DNA of 24,985 nt, from positions 1-24,985 of the IMG/VR virus record IMGVR_UViG_3300030099_000439; one strand, given 5' to 3'. The stretch comes from a virus. The notes beneath the pieces are model-generated. The model was not told where the DNA came from. It saw only the letters and a program-made list of their open reading frames with translations, and ran no database searches. Below are positions 1-8,608 of this stretch, in pieces (the stretch's first letter is position 1; the number at the start of each line of letters is the position of its first letter). Position numbers and translations under genes: made by a program.

Positions 1-1
1 T

Positions 2-136
2 GTGTGGCAATTTAAAGAAAGTCCACAACAAGCTGCATTTGCCTTAGAAGATTATAAAAAATCATTAAAACAAATGAAGTCAAGTTTAATTAACCCTACC
101 CCAAGAGAAATGGTAGATGACAGACTTTATTATTAG
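2..136 (+). CDS. C-terminal end of an unidentified phage gene (partial)
   Basis: An open frame runs from the left edge to a TAG at 134-136 and gives 44 residues ending in DDRLYY. The segment is polar and probably helical, with many Gln and Lys residues. The start lies outside the window. The stop is followed 9 bases later by the ATG of the first fibre gene, whose ribosome site (AGGAGA) begins at the stop codon, so the two are probably co-transcribed. It lies directly upstream of tail fibre and neck genes, so a head-to-tail or tail structural protein is likely. The visible residues do not identify a family. Confidence 0.6.
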   Translation: MWQFKESPQQAAFALEDYKKSLKQMKSSLINPTPREMVDDRLYY

Positions 137-145
137 GAGATATAA

Positions 146-871
146 ATGACAACTAAAATACCTGTAGAATTATCAAGTACCCCCGGAATAGATGATAGTA
201 GTAATGCTACTGCTATTACGATTGACAGTAGTGAAAATGTTATAGTAGGTGCTACATCCTATAATAATGATAATGCTGGTGTTGGTTTAGGCTCTTCAGG
301 ATTTTTTTATGCAACAAGAGACGGTAGTTTAGCAGCTAGTTTTAAAAGACTATCTTCTACAGGTTCTATAGCAGATTTTAGAAAAGATTCTTCTACAATA
401 GCAAGTGTTACTAGTGATGGTATTTGTTTTGGCTCAGATAGTGCAGCAGCAAATGCTTTAGACGATTATGAAGAAGGCATTCATGTAGCAACTATTACTT
501 GTGGAACAAGTGGAACTGTTTCACTTAATGGTGCTTACTCAGATTTAAGTTACACTAAAATAGGTAGATTAGTTACAGTTACAGGATTTATAATTGTTTC
601 TGCGATAAGCAGTCCTGTAGGATATTACTCAATAAGTTTACCATTTACCAGTGCAAATCTTACTGACAGAGCAGGAGACTCTAATGCATCAATACATCAG
701 CACTATGGAAATAATGTTAAACCAAGCGACATGATAGCTTTTCTCCCTGAAAGTAGTTCACAACTTCAGGTTTATAGAGGAGATGTAGGAGTTACCAGAA
801 GTGAAACTTCAGCAGAAGACCTAAGAGTATCAACACAAATAGTAATTTCAGTAACTTATACTGTAGCATAA
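146..871 (+). CDS. Tail fibre-like protein with a marine phage C-terminal tip module
   Basis: A 241-residue Ser/Thr/Gly/Asn-rich protein with the low-complexity beta character of phage fibres. Residues about 14-35 (DDSSNATAITIDSSE) match the start of the protein at 1172-2374 (SDSSDATAITISSSE), so the two share an N-terminal module. From about residue 104 it carries an LDDYEEG motif followed by a beta-rich region with YTKIGRLVTVTG. This combination recurs at the C-terminus of many phage fibre proteins, where it probably forms the receptor-contacting tip. There is no catalytic motif. AGGAGATATAA before the ATG fixes the start. It is probably a short fibre or spike attached to a larger one. The fibre class is clear from composition and motifs; the receptor role is inferred. 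Confidence 0.7.
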   Translation: MTTKIPVELSSTPGIDDSSNATAITIDSSENVIVGATSYNNDNAGVGLGSSGFFYATRDGSLAASFKRLSSTGSIADFRKDSSTIASVTSDGICFGSDSAAANALDDYEEGIHVATITCGTSGTVSLNGAYSDLSYTKIGRLVTVTGFIIVSAISSPVGYYSISLPFTSANLTDRAGDSNASIHQHYGNNVKPSDMIAFLPESSSQLQVYRGDVGVTRSETSAEDLRVSTQIVISVTYTVA

Positions 872-882
872 AGGAGGAAAAA

Positions 883-1167
883 ATGGCAATAACAAAAGAA
901 ATAGTAGTAGATAAAATTGAAACACTTGAAAAAGGTCAAGTACAAATTAGAACTGCTACTAAAATAATGGAAGATGGTAAAGAACTTAATCGTAATTTTC
1001 ATAGGCATGTTTTAGAACCAAGTGTTAAAAATGGTGATACTTGGGAAGACACTGACATATCTGGTGAAGATGCAAAAGTTCAAGCTATCTGTAATGCTGT
1101 ATGGACTGATGAAGTCAAAACAGCTTATCAAGAAATGATGGATGCTCGAAATACTTTAGGAGAGTAA
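883..1167 (+). CDS. Small conserved phage protein between two fibre genes
   Basis: A 94-residue, charged, soluble protein with no signal peptide or membrane segment. The first half (VDKIETLEKGQVQIRTATK) looks beta-stranded. The second half, after DISGEDAKVQ, looks helical (VQAICNAVWTDEVKTAYQEM). An AAAGGAGG ribosome site lies just before the ATG, among the strongest in the window, which suggests high expression. It lies between two fibre genes with gaps of only a few bases. It recalls short proteins seen beside fibre genes in marine phages, but I cannot name a family. A fibre-assembly or accessory tail role is inferred from position only. Confidence 0.65.
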   Translation: MAITKEIVVDKIETLEKGQVQIRTATKIMEDGKELNRNFHRHVLEPSVKNGDTWEDTDISGEDAKVQAICNAVWTDEVKTAYQEMMDARNTLGE

Positions 1168-1171
1168 TAAT

Positions 1172-2374
1172 ATGGCACTAACAAAAATTTCAAGAGGTTT
1201 ATTAGACACAGGAGTTTCTGATAGCTCTGATGCAACGGCTATAACTATTAGTAGTAGTGAACAAGTTATGATTGGTACAACCGATGCAGGTTATCCTGAT
1301 TATGGTGATAGCTTAACTCTTGGCGATGTCGATGGTGGTGGTGGTAATTCTGGAATGACCATAAGAAGTGGTACATCAAGCTATGGTACTTTTTATTTTT
1401 CTGATGCTACTGGAACAGCAGCAGGTACTTACGCAGGAAAAATGCAATATAACCATAGTACTAATTCAATGGTATTTGGTACTAATAGTTCTGATAGATT
1501 AACTATTGACTCTTCTGGAAATATTGGTCTTGGAACTACAAGTCCTGCTGCAGAATTACACATAAACGATACAGGTGGTCTATCAAGAATAAGACTAACA
1601 GGAACTGCAGCAAATGCAGATGATTTTGAATTTGGTCAAGGCATGACAGGAGTTGCAAATGGAGGTTTTGAAATTTATGATGTAAATGCAAGTGCAACAC
1701 GTTTTGTTATAGATTCTTCTGGAAATATTTTAATAGGCACTACTACAACAAATATATCTACAGAGGGTACTGTTATTTATGGAAGTGGAAATGAAGGTGT
1801 TTTAACTTTATCTAGTACAGGCATGACTGCTTTATATGTCAATAGAAGTAATGATGGTACATTAGTAGATTTTAGGTCAGGAAATGTTTCTCAAGGTTAT
1901 ATATCTGTATCAGGCAGTACAGTTTCTTATGTTGGTTTTACAGGTACACACGAATCATCTGGTATCGCTGATAATGAGAAAATAGGAACTGTAGTATCAA
2001 CTATAGATGAATTAGATGTATATGCTAATACTCAAACAAGTCCAGAAGGTAGCACAGAAGAAAATCCAAAAGCAGGACAAACTAGAGCCAACCATGCAAA
2101 AATTAAAATAAGTGATGCAGAGGGCGATAAAAGAGTTTATGGAGTATTAGAAAGATACGATGATAATAACAAACCAATAGTAGCTTCTGTAGGCATTGGC
2201 TCAGTATTAGTAACAGGAGCTTGTGCTGGTGGAGATTTGTTAGAATCTAATGGCGATGGCACTGCTAAAGTTCAAAACGATGACATTATTAGAAATAAAA
2301 CAATAGGTAAAGTTACAATAGGAAATTCAGATACAAATGTTAAATTAGTATCTTGTGTTTTGTATTGTGGTTAA
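1172..2374 (+). CDS. Tail fibre protein with a Peptidase G2-like C-terminal region
   Basis: A 400-residue fibre protein. The N-terminus shares the SSDATAITISSSE module with the protein at 146-871. The middle carries repeated beta motifs of the type LTIDSSGNIGLGTTSP and FVIDSSGNILIGTT, also present in the giant fibre at 3991-8031. From about residue 258 the protein changes character: HESSG, then a KRVYGVLERYD stretch, then VGIGSVLVTGACAGGDLLESN and a final KLVSCVLYCG. This C-terminal block is common on marine phage fibres and resembles domains annotated as Peptidase G2 or intramolecular chaperone autoproteolytic domains. I cannot confirm that it cleaves itself. AGGAGAG upstream fixes the start, 4 bases after the preceding stop. 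Adhesin function is inferred. Confidence 0.7.
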   Translation: MALTKISRGLLDTGVSDSSDATAITISSSEQVMIGTTDAGYPDYGDSLTLGDVDGGGGNSGMTIRSGTSSYGTFYFSDATGTAAGTYAGKMQYNHSTNSMVFGTNSSDRLTIDSSGNIGLGTTSPAAELHINDTGGLSRIRLTGTAANADDFEFGQGMTGVANGGFEIYDVNASATRFVIDSSGNILIGTTTTNISTEGTVIYGSGNEGVLTLSSTGMTALYVNRSNDGTLVDFRSGNVSQGYISVSGSTVSYVGFTGTHESSGIADNEKIGTVVSTIDELDVYANTQTSPEGSTEENPKAGQTRANHAKIKISDAEGDKRVYGVLERYDDNNKPIVASVGIGSVLVTGACAGGDLLESNGDGTAKVQNDDIIRNKTIGKVTIGNSDTNVKLVSCVLYCG

Positions 2375-2377
2375 TAA

Positions 2378-3988
2378 ATGAGTAGAAGTCAACCATATAC
2401 TGTAGCATGTGCTGGAGGTTTAGTTACTTCATCAAATGCTATTGACTTACTTAAAACTCCCGGAGTAGCAACTGAGTTAAAAAACTTTGAAGTTTCTACT
2501 AAGGGTGGTTATAGACGTATCAATGGCTTTACAAAGTTTGGTGGTGGTAGTGCAGTACAACCTACAGGTAGTTCAACAACTATTTTAGGTGCAATACCTT
2601 ATGCCGATGGTGTAGTTGTTTGTGCAGGTACAAGTATTTATTTTAGTCAAACTGGTACAAGCTGGTTAGAAATAAATAGAGCTAGTGTCGCTAGTAGTGG
2701 TGATAATCATACAGCTTTTACAGGTCGTAGTGTTGCTGCTAGAACTGGACAAGGACAATGCCAGTTTGCTTTGTTTGAAAGTGCAACATCAAATTATGGT
2801 ACATTAATTATTTCTGATGGAGCTAATGAACCTTTCTTTTTTAGAATGGAAGGTACAGGTGCTAATATAAATACTAGAACTTTTTTTGCTGGTGAAATAA
2901 CAGTAACTGGTACAAAGTCGGTTGAGTATGTAACAGTACATGACAAACACTTAATAGCTGCTGGAGTTGAAGATAATTTAAATACTATATTTTTTAGTGG
3001 AACTTTAGACCCAACAGATTTTACTAGCACTGGTTCTGGCTCGATTGCTTTAGAAGACCAAATAAAAGGTATCAAAAGTTTCCGTAACGAATTATTTATA
3101 TTTTGTGAAAACTCAATATTTAAACTACAGAATATAAACAATTCTAGTACGATAGCTGTAATTCCAGTTACTAAAAACGTAGGTTGTTTAAGTGGTCATA
3201 GTATTCAAGAAATTGCTGGTGACTTAATATTTTTAGCACCAGATGGATTAAGAACAGTAGCTGGTACAGCAAGAATTGGAGATGTGGAGTTAGGAACTGT
3301 TAGTAGTAACATACAAAATCTTGTTAGTGATTTAGCAGAAACTGTAAATCAATTTGTTATTAGTAGTGTTGTTCTTAGAGAAAAATCACAGTACCGATTA
3401 TTTTATACAAATACTGGAGCTGATGATACTACCCAAAGAGGTATTATCGGCACACTAAGACCTAACGGTTTTGAATGGTCAGAGACTAGAGGATTAGAAG
3501 TTACTGCTATCGGTTCTGGTTTTGATAGTAGTGGTATTGAACAATACTATCATGGTGATACTAACGGTAATGTTTATCAGCACGATACTGGTGATGACTT
3601 TAATGGTAGTGCTATTTTAGCAAGATATACTACACCAGACTATGACTATGGTGATTTAGGAACTTTAAAAACTTTACACTATCTTAGAGTTTCTATGGCA
3701 ACAGAAGGTATTGTAGAACCTGATGTACAAATTAAATTTGATTACAACAGTTCAGATGTACCACAACCAACAGATTTATTTGACTTAGGAGTTATAAACC
3801 CACCTTCTTTATTTGGTGATGCAGTATTTAACACAAACAAATTTGCTGGACAAAATAATCCAATGATAAGAGTACCATTACAAGGCAGTGGTACAAGTAA
3901 TAATTTTACAGTAACAAGTAATGATACAAAACCAAGCTACACAGTTAATGGACTTTATGTAGACTTTATACCTTCAGGTAGGAGATAA
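2378..3988 (+). CDS. Likely beta-propeller tail/neck structural protein
   Basis: A 536-residue protein rich in beta strand. Residues about 13-56 hold GGLVTSSNAIDLLKTPGV, then LKNFEV and GGYRRINGFTKFGG. This N-terminal signature occurs in phage tail or neck proteins with a beta-propeller body, such as the P22 gp10-like tail accessory group. The rest shows repeated short strands with Gly and Asp turns, as expected of propeller blades, and a C-terminal beta domain (VQIKFDYNSSD onward). There is no signal peptide or enzyme motif. It lies between two fibre genes, which suits a hub or adaptor bearing fibres. The ATG follows the previous stop by 3 bases with only a weak ribosome site, suggesting translational coupling. 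The fold is inferred from motif memory, not alignment. Confidence 0.6.
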   Translation: MSRSQPYTVACAGGLVTSSNAIDLLKTPGVATELKNFEVSTKGGYRRINGFTKFGGGSAVQPTGSSTTILGAIPYADGVVVCAGTSIYFSQTGTSWLEINRASVASSGDNHTAFTGRSVAARTGQGQCQFALFESATSNYGTLIISDGANEPFFFRMEGTGANINTRTFFAGEITVTGTKSVEYVTVHDKHLIAAGVEDNLNTIFFSGTLDPTDFTSTGSGSIALEDQIKGIKSFRNELFIFCENSIFKLQNINNSSTIAVIPVTKNVGCLSGHSIQEIAGDLIFLAPDGLRTVAGTARIGDVELGTVSSNIQNLVSDLAETVNQFVISSVVLREKSQYRLFYTNTGADDTTQRGIIGTLRPNGFEWSETRGLEVTAIGSGFDSSGIEQYYHGDTNGNVYQHDTGDDFNGSAILARYTTPDYDYGDLGTLKTLHYLRVSMATEGIVEPDVQIKFDYNSSDVPQPTDLFDLGVINPPSLFGDAVFNTNKFAGQNNPMIRVPLQGSGTSNNFTVTSNDTKPSYTVNGLYVDFIPSGRR

Positions 3989-3990
3989 TT

Positions 3991-6900
3991 ATGGCACAAG
4001 CTTATATAAGACAAAGTACTTTTGCAGACGGTGATACTATTACCGCAGCTTTGTTTAATGATGAATATAATCAATTAGTAAATGCTTTCGCATATTCTTC
4101 TAGTAGTGCTAGTTCTACTGGACACAGACACGATGGTACTGCTGGACAAGGTGGTAACATATTTAAAATTGGTGACTTAGACTTTTTAAATAAAATAGAA
4201 GTTGATGGTTCAAATAATAGATTAGGATTTTATGTAGAAGTTTCTTCTGCTGCTGTAGAACAAATAAGAATACAAGACGGTGCTATTGTTCCTGTTACTG
4301 ATAGCGATATAGATTTAGGAACAACATCATTACGTTTTAAAGATACTTTTACTGACTCCATAACTACTACAGGTAATGTAGATGTAGGTGGTAATTTAAC
4401 AGTCACAGGTACTACAACTTTTAACGGTGGCACAATTACTATGGGTGATGCTGCTACTGATAACGTAGTCTTTGGAGCTGATGTAGACTCAAGTATTATT
4501 CCTGATGATGATGATACTTATGATTTAGGTAGTTCTTCACAACAATGGCGAAACATATTTATTGATGGTACTGCTGAAATTGATACTCTTGCTCTTGATG
4601 GCACTACAGTAACTTCAACTGCTGCTGAACTTAATATTCTTGATGGAGTAACAAGTACTGCTGCAGAATTAAATTTACTTGATGGAGTTACAAGTACAAC
4701 TGCAGAACTTAATATACTTGATGGAGTTACATCAAGCACAGCCGAACTTAATATTCTTGACGGAGTTACTTCAACTACAGCAGAACTTAACATCCTTGAT
4801 GGGGTAACTTCTACTACAGCCGAACTAAACATTCTTGATGGAGTTACTTCAACTGCTGCAGAATTAAATATTTTAGATGGTGTTACAGCTACAGCAACAG
4901 AATTAAATTTACTTGATGGTGTAACATCGACAACTGCTGAATTAAATATACTTGATGGAGTTACTTCTACTACTGCTGAATTAAATATACTTGATGGTGT
5001 AACTGCAACTGCAGCAGAAATAAACGCACTTGATGGTATTACTTCTACAGTTTCAGAATTAAATATTGTAGATGGCGATACCTCTGCTACATCTACTACA
5101 CTTGCAGATGCTGATAGAGTAGTAGTAAATGACAACGGTACTATGGTACAAGTTGCATTAACAGACTTTGAAACTTATTTTGAGTCTGCTCTTGATACAC
5201 TTTCTAATGTTACAACTGTTGGAGCACTAAACGCAGGTAACATTACAAGTGGCTTTGGTGCAATAGATAACGGTTCGTCTGCTATTACTACAACAGGTAC
5301 AGTTACTTATGGTTCTTTATCAGATGGCACAATAACTATTACAGCTTTTGTAGATGAAGATGACATGTCTTCAAACTCTGCAACGCTTGTACCAACTCAA
5401 CAATCTGTTAAAGCTTATGTAGATACACAACTAACTGCAGAAGATTTAGATGTAACAACTGATAGTGGAACTATTGCGATTGATTTAGATAGTGAAACTT
5501 TAACTATTGGTGGTACATCAAATGAAATAGAAACATCTGCTACAGGTAATGCCGTAACTATAGGTATTCCGGCTGCTGCTCAGATTACAACTTCATTAGG
5601 AATCGGTGGTGGTTCTACTAATGGAGTACAAATTTCTCAAGGTTCTATAAAAATTAAAAATGGTGGTACACAATCAAGTGTAGATTTTTATTGTGAATCT
5701 AATAATGCTCACTACGCAAGATTACAAGCACCAGCTCATGCTAATTTTAGTGGTAATCCAGTTATTACTTTACCTAATACTACAGGAACATTAGCACTTA
5801 CTTCAAGTGATATTACAGGTAATGCAGCCACTGCTACGGCTTTAGCAACTGCTAGAACTATTCATGGTGTTTCTTTTGATGGTACTGCCAATATAGACTT
5901 AACAGAGGTTATTCAAGATACTGTAGGTGCTATGGTAACTGGTAATACTGAATCTAATATTACTGTAACCTATGAAGACTCTGATGGCACATTAGACTTT
6001 AGTGTTACAGGTGGTGGTTCAGTATCAGAAGCATTTAAAACTATATCTGTTTCTGGTCAAGATGATGTTGTTGCTGACAGTGCTACTGATACACTTACTT
6101 TAGTAGCTGGTAGTAATATGACTATTACTACTAATGCATCTGGTGATACAATTACTTTTGCTTCTTCAGGAAGTGGTGGTAGTCAAAACTTATTTTCTAC
6201 CATTGCAGTTAGTGGACAATCTAATGTAGTTGCTGATAGTACTACTGATACTTTAACATTAGTAGCCGGTAGTAATATTACATTAACAACTGATGCAAGT
6301 AGTGATTCAATTACAATAGCTTCTTCAGCTAGTGGTAGTGGAGGAAGTTCTTCTACGTTTGCTAAAAATACTTTTACTGGAGACGGCTCTACTACAGCCT
6401 TTACATTATCTACAAGTATGACCAATGAAGATGGTTTAATTGTATTTATTGATGGTGTTTATCAAGCTGATAATGTTTACTCAGTTTCTGGAACTACTTT
6501 AACATTTGCTACAGCTCCTGTTAATAGTAGAGTTATTGAAGTCTTTCAATTAGAAGGTGGTATTGTTGGTACAGCTCCAAGTATAGATACTATGACTGGA
6601 GATGGTTCAGATACTACATTATCTCTAAGTGTAACTCCAACATCAGAAAATCAAACCTTTGTAACTATTGATGGTGTTGTCCAACATAAAGATACTTATG
6701 CAGTTTCAGGTAGCACACTAACATTTAGTGCTGCTCCTCCTACTGGTACTAAAGTAGAATGTATAACATTTAGTAATGTAAGTATTGCAACTTTCCAAGA
6801 TGCTGATAGTGATACTAAAATTCAAGTAGAAGAAAGTACTGACGAAGATAAAATTAGATTTGATATAGCAGGTACTGAAGAAATGGTAATGGATGCTTCA

Positions 6901-8031
6901 GGTATCGTTATCAATGATGGCAGTAATGACAGAGACTTTAGAATTGAATCTAATGGCGATGCTAATATGTTCTTTGTTGATGGTACTAATGATAAGATTG
7001 GAATTGGTACTGCTAGTCCTGCTGCACAAGTAGAAATAAATGGTGATGGAGAACTTTTAAGATTAGATGGTACTGGAGGTTCTGCTAGAAGTATTCGTTT
7101 TAGAGGTCTATCAACATCAACTCCTGCTTTTATTACAATAGATGGTTCATTTAAACTGCATTGCGAAGATTCAGGAACACACATGGAGTTTCATACTGCA
7201 GATACGGAAAGAATGCGTATTGATTCTTCTGGTGGTGTTGGTATTGGCACTACAACCCCTAGTTCTTATGATTTTAATGACCCTGCAAAATTAGTTGTTG
7301 CTAATACTTCTGGTAATTCAACAATATCTGTAGTAAGTGGAACTTCAAGTAATGGGTATTTAGCATTTGCAGACGGTACTTCAGGAACTGCTAGATATGC
7401 AGGTTCTATACTATATAGTCACTCTTCTCATTATATGTCTTTTCAAACTAGCGATGGTACAGAAAGAATGAGAATTAATGGTTCTGGTCATTTATTAATA
7501 GGTACTTCAGATGCTAGTACTTCAGGTTCAGGATTTAAATTTATTGATAGTAGCACAGAACCTTATGTGGTAACTTCTGTAGATACTAGCAGTAATCACA
7601 TGAGTAATTATCATCATTATAATCAAAATGCTTCATACAATGGATATAGATTTTATATTAGAAATAACGGTGGAGTTGTAAATTATTCTGGAAATAATGT
7701 AAATCTTTCAGATGAAAAAGTAAAAACTAATATAGAACTTTCAGGAAACTATCTTGAAAAAATTTGTAACATTCCTGTTAAGTTGTTTAACTATAAAGAT
7801 GAGCCTGAAGGTGTAGCAAGAAGCTTAGGAGTTATTGCTCAAGACGTAGAAGCTGTCGCACCTGAATTAGTAAACAATGAAGGATTTGGAGATACTCCCG
7901 AAGATGGAGTACCTTTAAAAACAGTTTATACAACAGATATGATGTATGCTCTTATGAAAGCAATTCAAGAACAACAAGAACAGATTGAAGCCTTACAATC
8001 TGAAATTAGCACACTCAAAGGAGGTGAATAA
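3991..8031 (+). CDS. Giant tail fibre with TAELN repeats and C-terminal Peptidase S74 chaperone
   Basis: A 1346-residue fibre. The N-terminus (FADGDTITAALFNDEYNQLV, then GHRHDGTAG) is typical of virion-anchoring ends of phage fibres. Residues 208-363 are twelve tandem 13-residue repeats of consensus TSTTAELNILDGV. Two copies of a beta module begin with GDGSTTAF (about residue 797) and GDGSDTT (about 870), each followed by an IDGV motif. Next come DSSGGVGIGTTTP-type repeats. From about 1240 the protein has LSDEKVKTNI, then a VIAQDVEAVAPELV motif and a helical end with a coiled coil (IQEQQEQIEALQSEISTLK). This is the Peptidase S74 endosialidase-type chaperone, which trimerises the fibre and then cleaves itself off near the conserved Ser (S1240 D1241, with K1244 and K1246 nearby). 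AGGAGATAATT precedes the ATG. It is probably the main receptor-binding fibre. Confidence 0.85.
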   Translation: MAQAYIRQSTFADGDTITAALFNDEYNQLVNAFAYSSSSASSTGHRHDGTAGQGGNIFKIGDLDFLNKIEVDGSNNRLGFYVEVSSAAVEQIRIQDGAIVPVTDSDIDLGTTSLRFKDTFTDSITTTGNVDVGGNLTVTGTTTFNGGTITMGDAATDNVVFGADVDSSIIPDDDDTYDLGSSSQQWRNIFIDGTAEIDTLALDGTTVTSTAAELNILDGVTSTAAELNLLDGVTSTTAELNILDGVTSSTAELNILDGVTSTTAELNILDGVTSTTAELNILDGVTSTAAELNILDGVTATATELNLLDGVTSTTAELNILDGVTSTTAELNILDGVTATAAEINALDGITSTVSELNIVDGDTSATSTTLADADRVVVNDNGTMVQVALTDFETYFESALDTLSNVTTVGALNAGNITSGFGAIDNGSSAITTTGTVTYGSLSDGTITITAFVDEDDMSSNSATLVPTQQSVKAYVDTQLTAEDLDVTTDSGTIAIDLDSETLTIGGTSNEIETSATGNAVTIGIPAAAQITTSLGIGGGSTNGVQISQGSIKIKNGGTQSSVDFYCESNNAHYARLQAPAHANFSGNPVITLPNTTGTLALTSSDITGNAATATALATARTIHGVSFDGTANIDLTEVIQDTVGAMVTGNTESNITVTYEDSDGTLDFSVTGGGSVSEAFKTISVSGQDDVVADSATDTLTLVAGSNMTITTNASGDTITFASSGSGGSQNLFSTIAVSGQSNVVADSTTDTLTLVAGSNITLTTDASSDSITIASSASGSGGSSSTFAKNTFTGDGSTTAFTLSTSMTNEDGLIVFIDGVYQADNVYSVSGTTLTFATAPVNSRVIEVFQLEGGIVGTAPSIDTMTGDGSDTTLSLSVTPTSENQTFVTIDGVVQHKDTYAVSGSTLTFSAAPPTGTKVECITFSNVSIATFQDADSDTKIQVEESTDEDKIRFDIAGTEEMVMDASGIVINDGSNDRDFRIESNGDANMFFVDGTNDKIGIGTASPAAQVEINGDGELLRLDGTGGSARSIRFRGLSTSTPAFITIDGSFKLHCEDSGTHMEFHTADTERMRIDSSGGVGIGTTTPSSYDFNDPAKLVVANTSGNSTISVVSGTSSNGYLAFADGTSGTARYAGSILYSHSSHYMSFQTSDGTERMRINGSGHLLIGTSDASTSGSGFKFIDSSTEPYVVTSVDTSSNHMSNYHHYNQNASYNGYRFYIRNNGGVVNYSGNNVNLSDEKVKTNIELSGNYLEKICNIPVKLFNYKDEPEGVARSLGVIAQDVEAVAPELVNNEGFGDTPEDGVPLKTVYTTDMMYALMKAIQEQQEQIEALQSEISTLKGGE
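4612..5079 (+). repeat. Twelve tandem 39-base coding repeats (13-residue TAELN unit)
   Basis: Twelve in-frame units of 39 bases encode TST(T/A)AELN(I/L)LDGV. The last two are divergent (TATAAEINALDGI and TSTVSELNIVDGD). Units differ mostly at synonymous third positions, for example GGAGTT, GGTGTT, GGGGTA and GGTGTA for the Gly-Val pair. The protein pattern is therefore kept while the DNA drifts. The repeat probably forms a repetitive shaft segment of the trimeric fibre. Confidence 0.9.
8017..8026 (+). promoter_or_regulatory. Ribosome site that fixes the start of the 107-aa gene at 8033
   Basis: AAAGGAGGTG lies inside the last codons of the giant fibre gene, 6 bases before the ATG at 8033. 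The same frame is open further upstream to an ATG at 7985, but that segment lies wholly inside the S74 domain coding sequence and has no such site. Confidence 0.75.
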
Positions 8032-8032
8032 A

Positions 8033-8356
8033 ATGGCAATTAACTATACATGGAATGTAAGCACTGTAGATGTTAAAGAAATAGACGGCAACGCTGATAC
8101 TGTCTTTAATGTCCACTGGAGACTTACTGGAACTGATGATGCTAATGATGAATCTGCTACAGTATATGGTACAGTAGGTTTAGATACTGAAGACTTATCA
8201 GACTTCATAGCCTTTGCAGACTTAACTGTAAGTGATGTACAAGGTTGGGTTGAAGAAGCTATGGGCGAAGAAGCAGTTACTAATATGAAAGCTGGTCTAG
8301 ATGCTCAGATTGAAGAGTTAGTAAATCCAGTAGTTCAAACTAAACAGGTGGGCTAA
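8033..8356 (+). CDS. Small conserved marine phage protein (DUF7936-like)
   Basis: A 107-residue acidic protein. It has a beta-rich first half (YTWNVSTVDVKEIDGNADTV, then FNVHWRLTGTDD and VYGTVGLDTEDLSDFIAF) and a helical second half (VQGWVEEAMGEEAV). The pattern of W-V near the start, VHWRLTGTD in the middle and V-GWV-EA-GEE later matches small proteins found downstream of fibre genes in many marine phages, a family I associate with DUF7936. Its biochemical role is unknown. The start is set by AAAGGAGGTG just upstream; the fibre stop ends 1 base before it. Like the gene at 883, it directly follows a fibre gene, so a role in fibre assembly is plausible but unproven. Confidence 0.7.
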   Translation: MAINYTWNVSTVDVKEIDGNADTVFNVHWRLTGTDDANDESATVYGTVGLDTEDLSDFIAFADLTVSDVQGWVEEAMGEEAVTNMKAGLDAQIEELVNPVVQTKQVG

Positions 8357-8357
8357 T

Positions 8358-8600
8358 ATGGAAATATCTTCATACCTGATTTGGAATGCTTTTATAACAT
8401 TAGTCCTAGCTCCAATACTCTACAACATTCGACAAAACTCTCAAGAGAATAAACGTATTGATATTTTGTTAAATAAAACCAGAGAAGAGATAGCTAAAGA
8501 TTATGTAACAAAAGACGAGTCCAGAGCAGTTATGAAAGACTTAGTAGATAGGCTAGATAAACTAGACGAAAAACTTGACAAACTATTTGAATTAAGGTAA
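8358..8600 (+). CDS. Small one-TM coiled-coil membrane protein
   Basis: An 80-residue protein. A hydrophobic segment at residues 5-22 (SYLIWNAFITLVLAPILY) is followed by a charged, heptad-patterned helix (YVTKDESRAVMKDLVDRLDK, then LDEKLDKLFEL). The layout is N-terminal membrane anchor plus cytoplasmic or periplasmic coiled coil, with no cleavable signal peptide. It starts 1 base after the previous stop, with AGGTGG upstream. Proteins of this shape in phages include holin-like and spanin-like lysis proteins and membrane-associated accessory proteins, but it lies far from the lysis cassette at 18637-20099. The function is unassigned. Confidence 0.65.
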   Translation: MEISSYLIWNAFITLVLAPILYNIRQNSQENKRIDILLNKTREEIAKDYVTKDESRAVMKDLVDRLDKLDEKLDKLFELR

Positions 8601-8608
8601 AATAGTAT

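Noticed and set aside
2794-3141. 115-residue minus-strand frame opposite the propeller-like gene
   Set aside because: It has no ribosome site and its composition is only the complement of the sense gene.
4612-5079. Possible CRISPR array because of regular 39-base periodicity
   Set aside because: There are no unique spacers between units; the whole period is repeated, coding and in frame with a fibre protein.
4518-5135. 205-residue antisense frame with repeated VEVTPSS-type units
   Set aside because: It is the reverse reading of the twelve-fold fibre repeat; the periodic sequence keeps stops out of several frames. It has no ribosome site and opposes a well-supported gene.
7985-8032. Upstream start for the 107-aa gene
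   Set aside because: The extra 16 residues lie inside the S74 domain coding region; the strong ribosome site at 8017 points to 8033.
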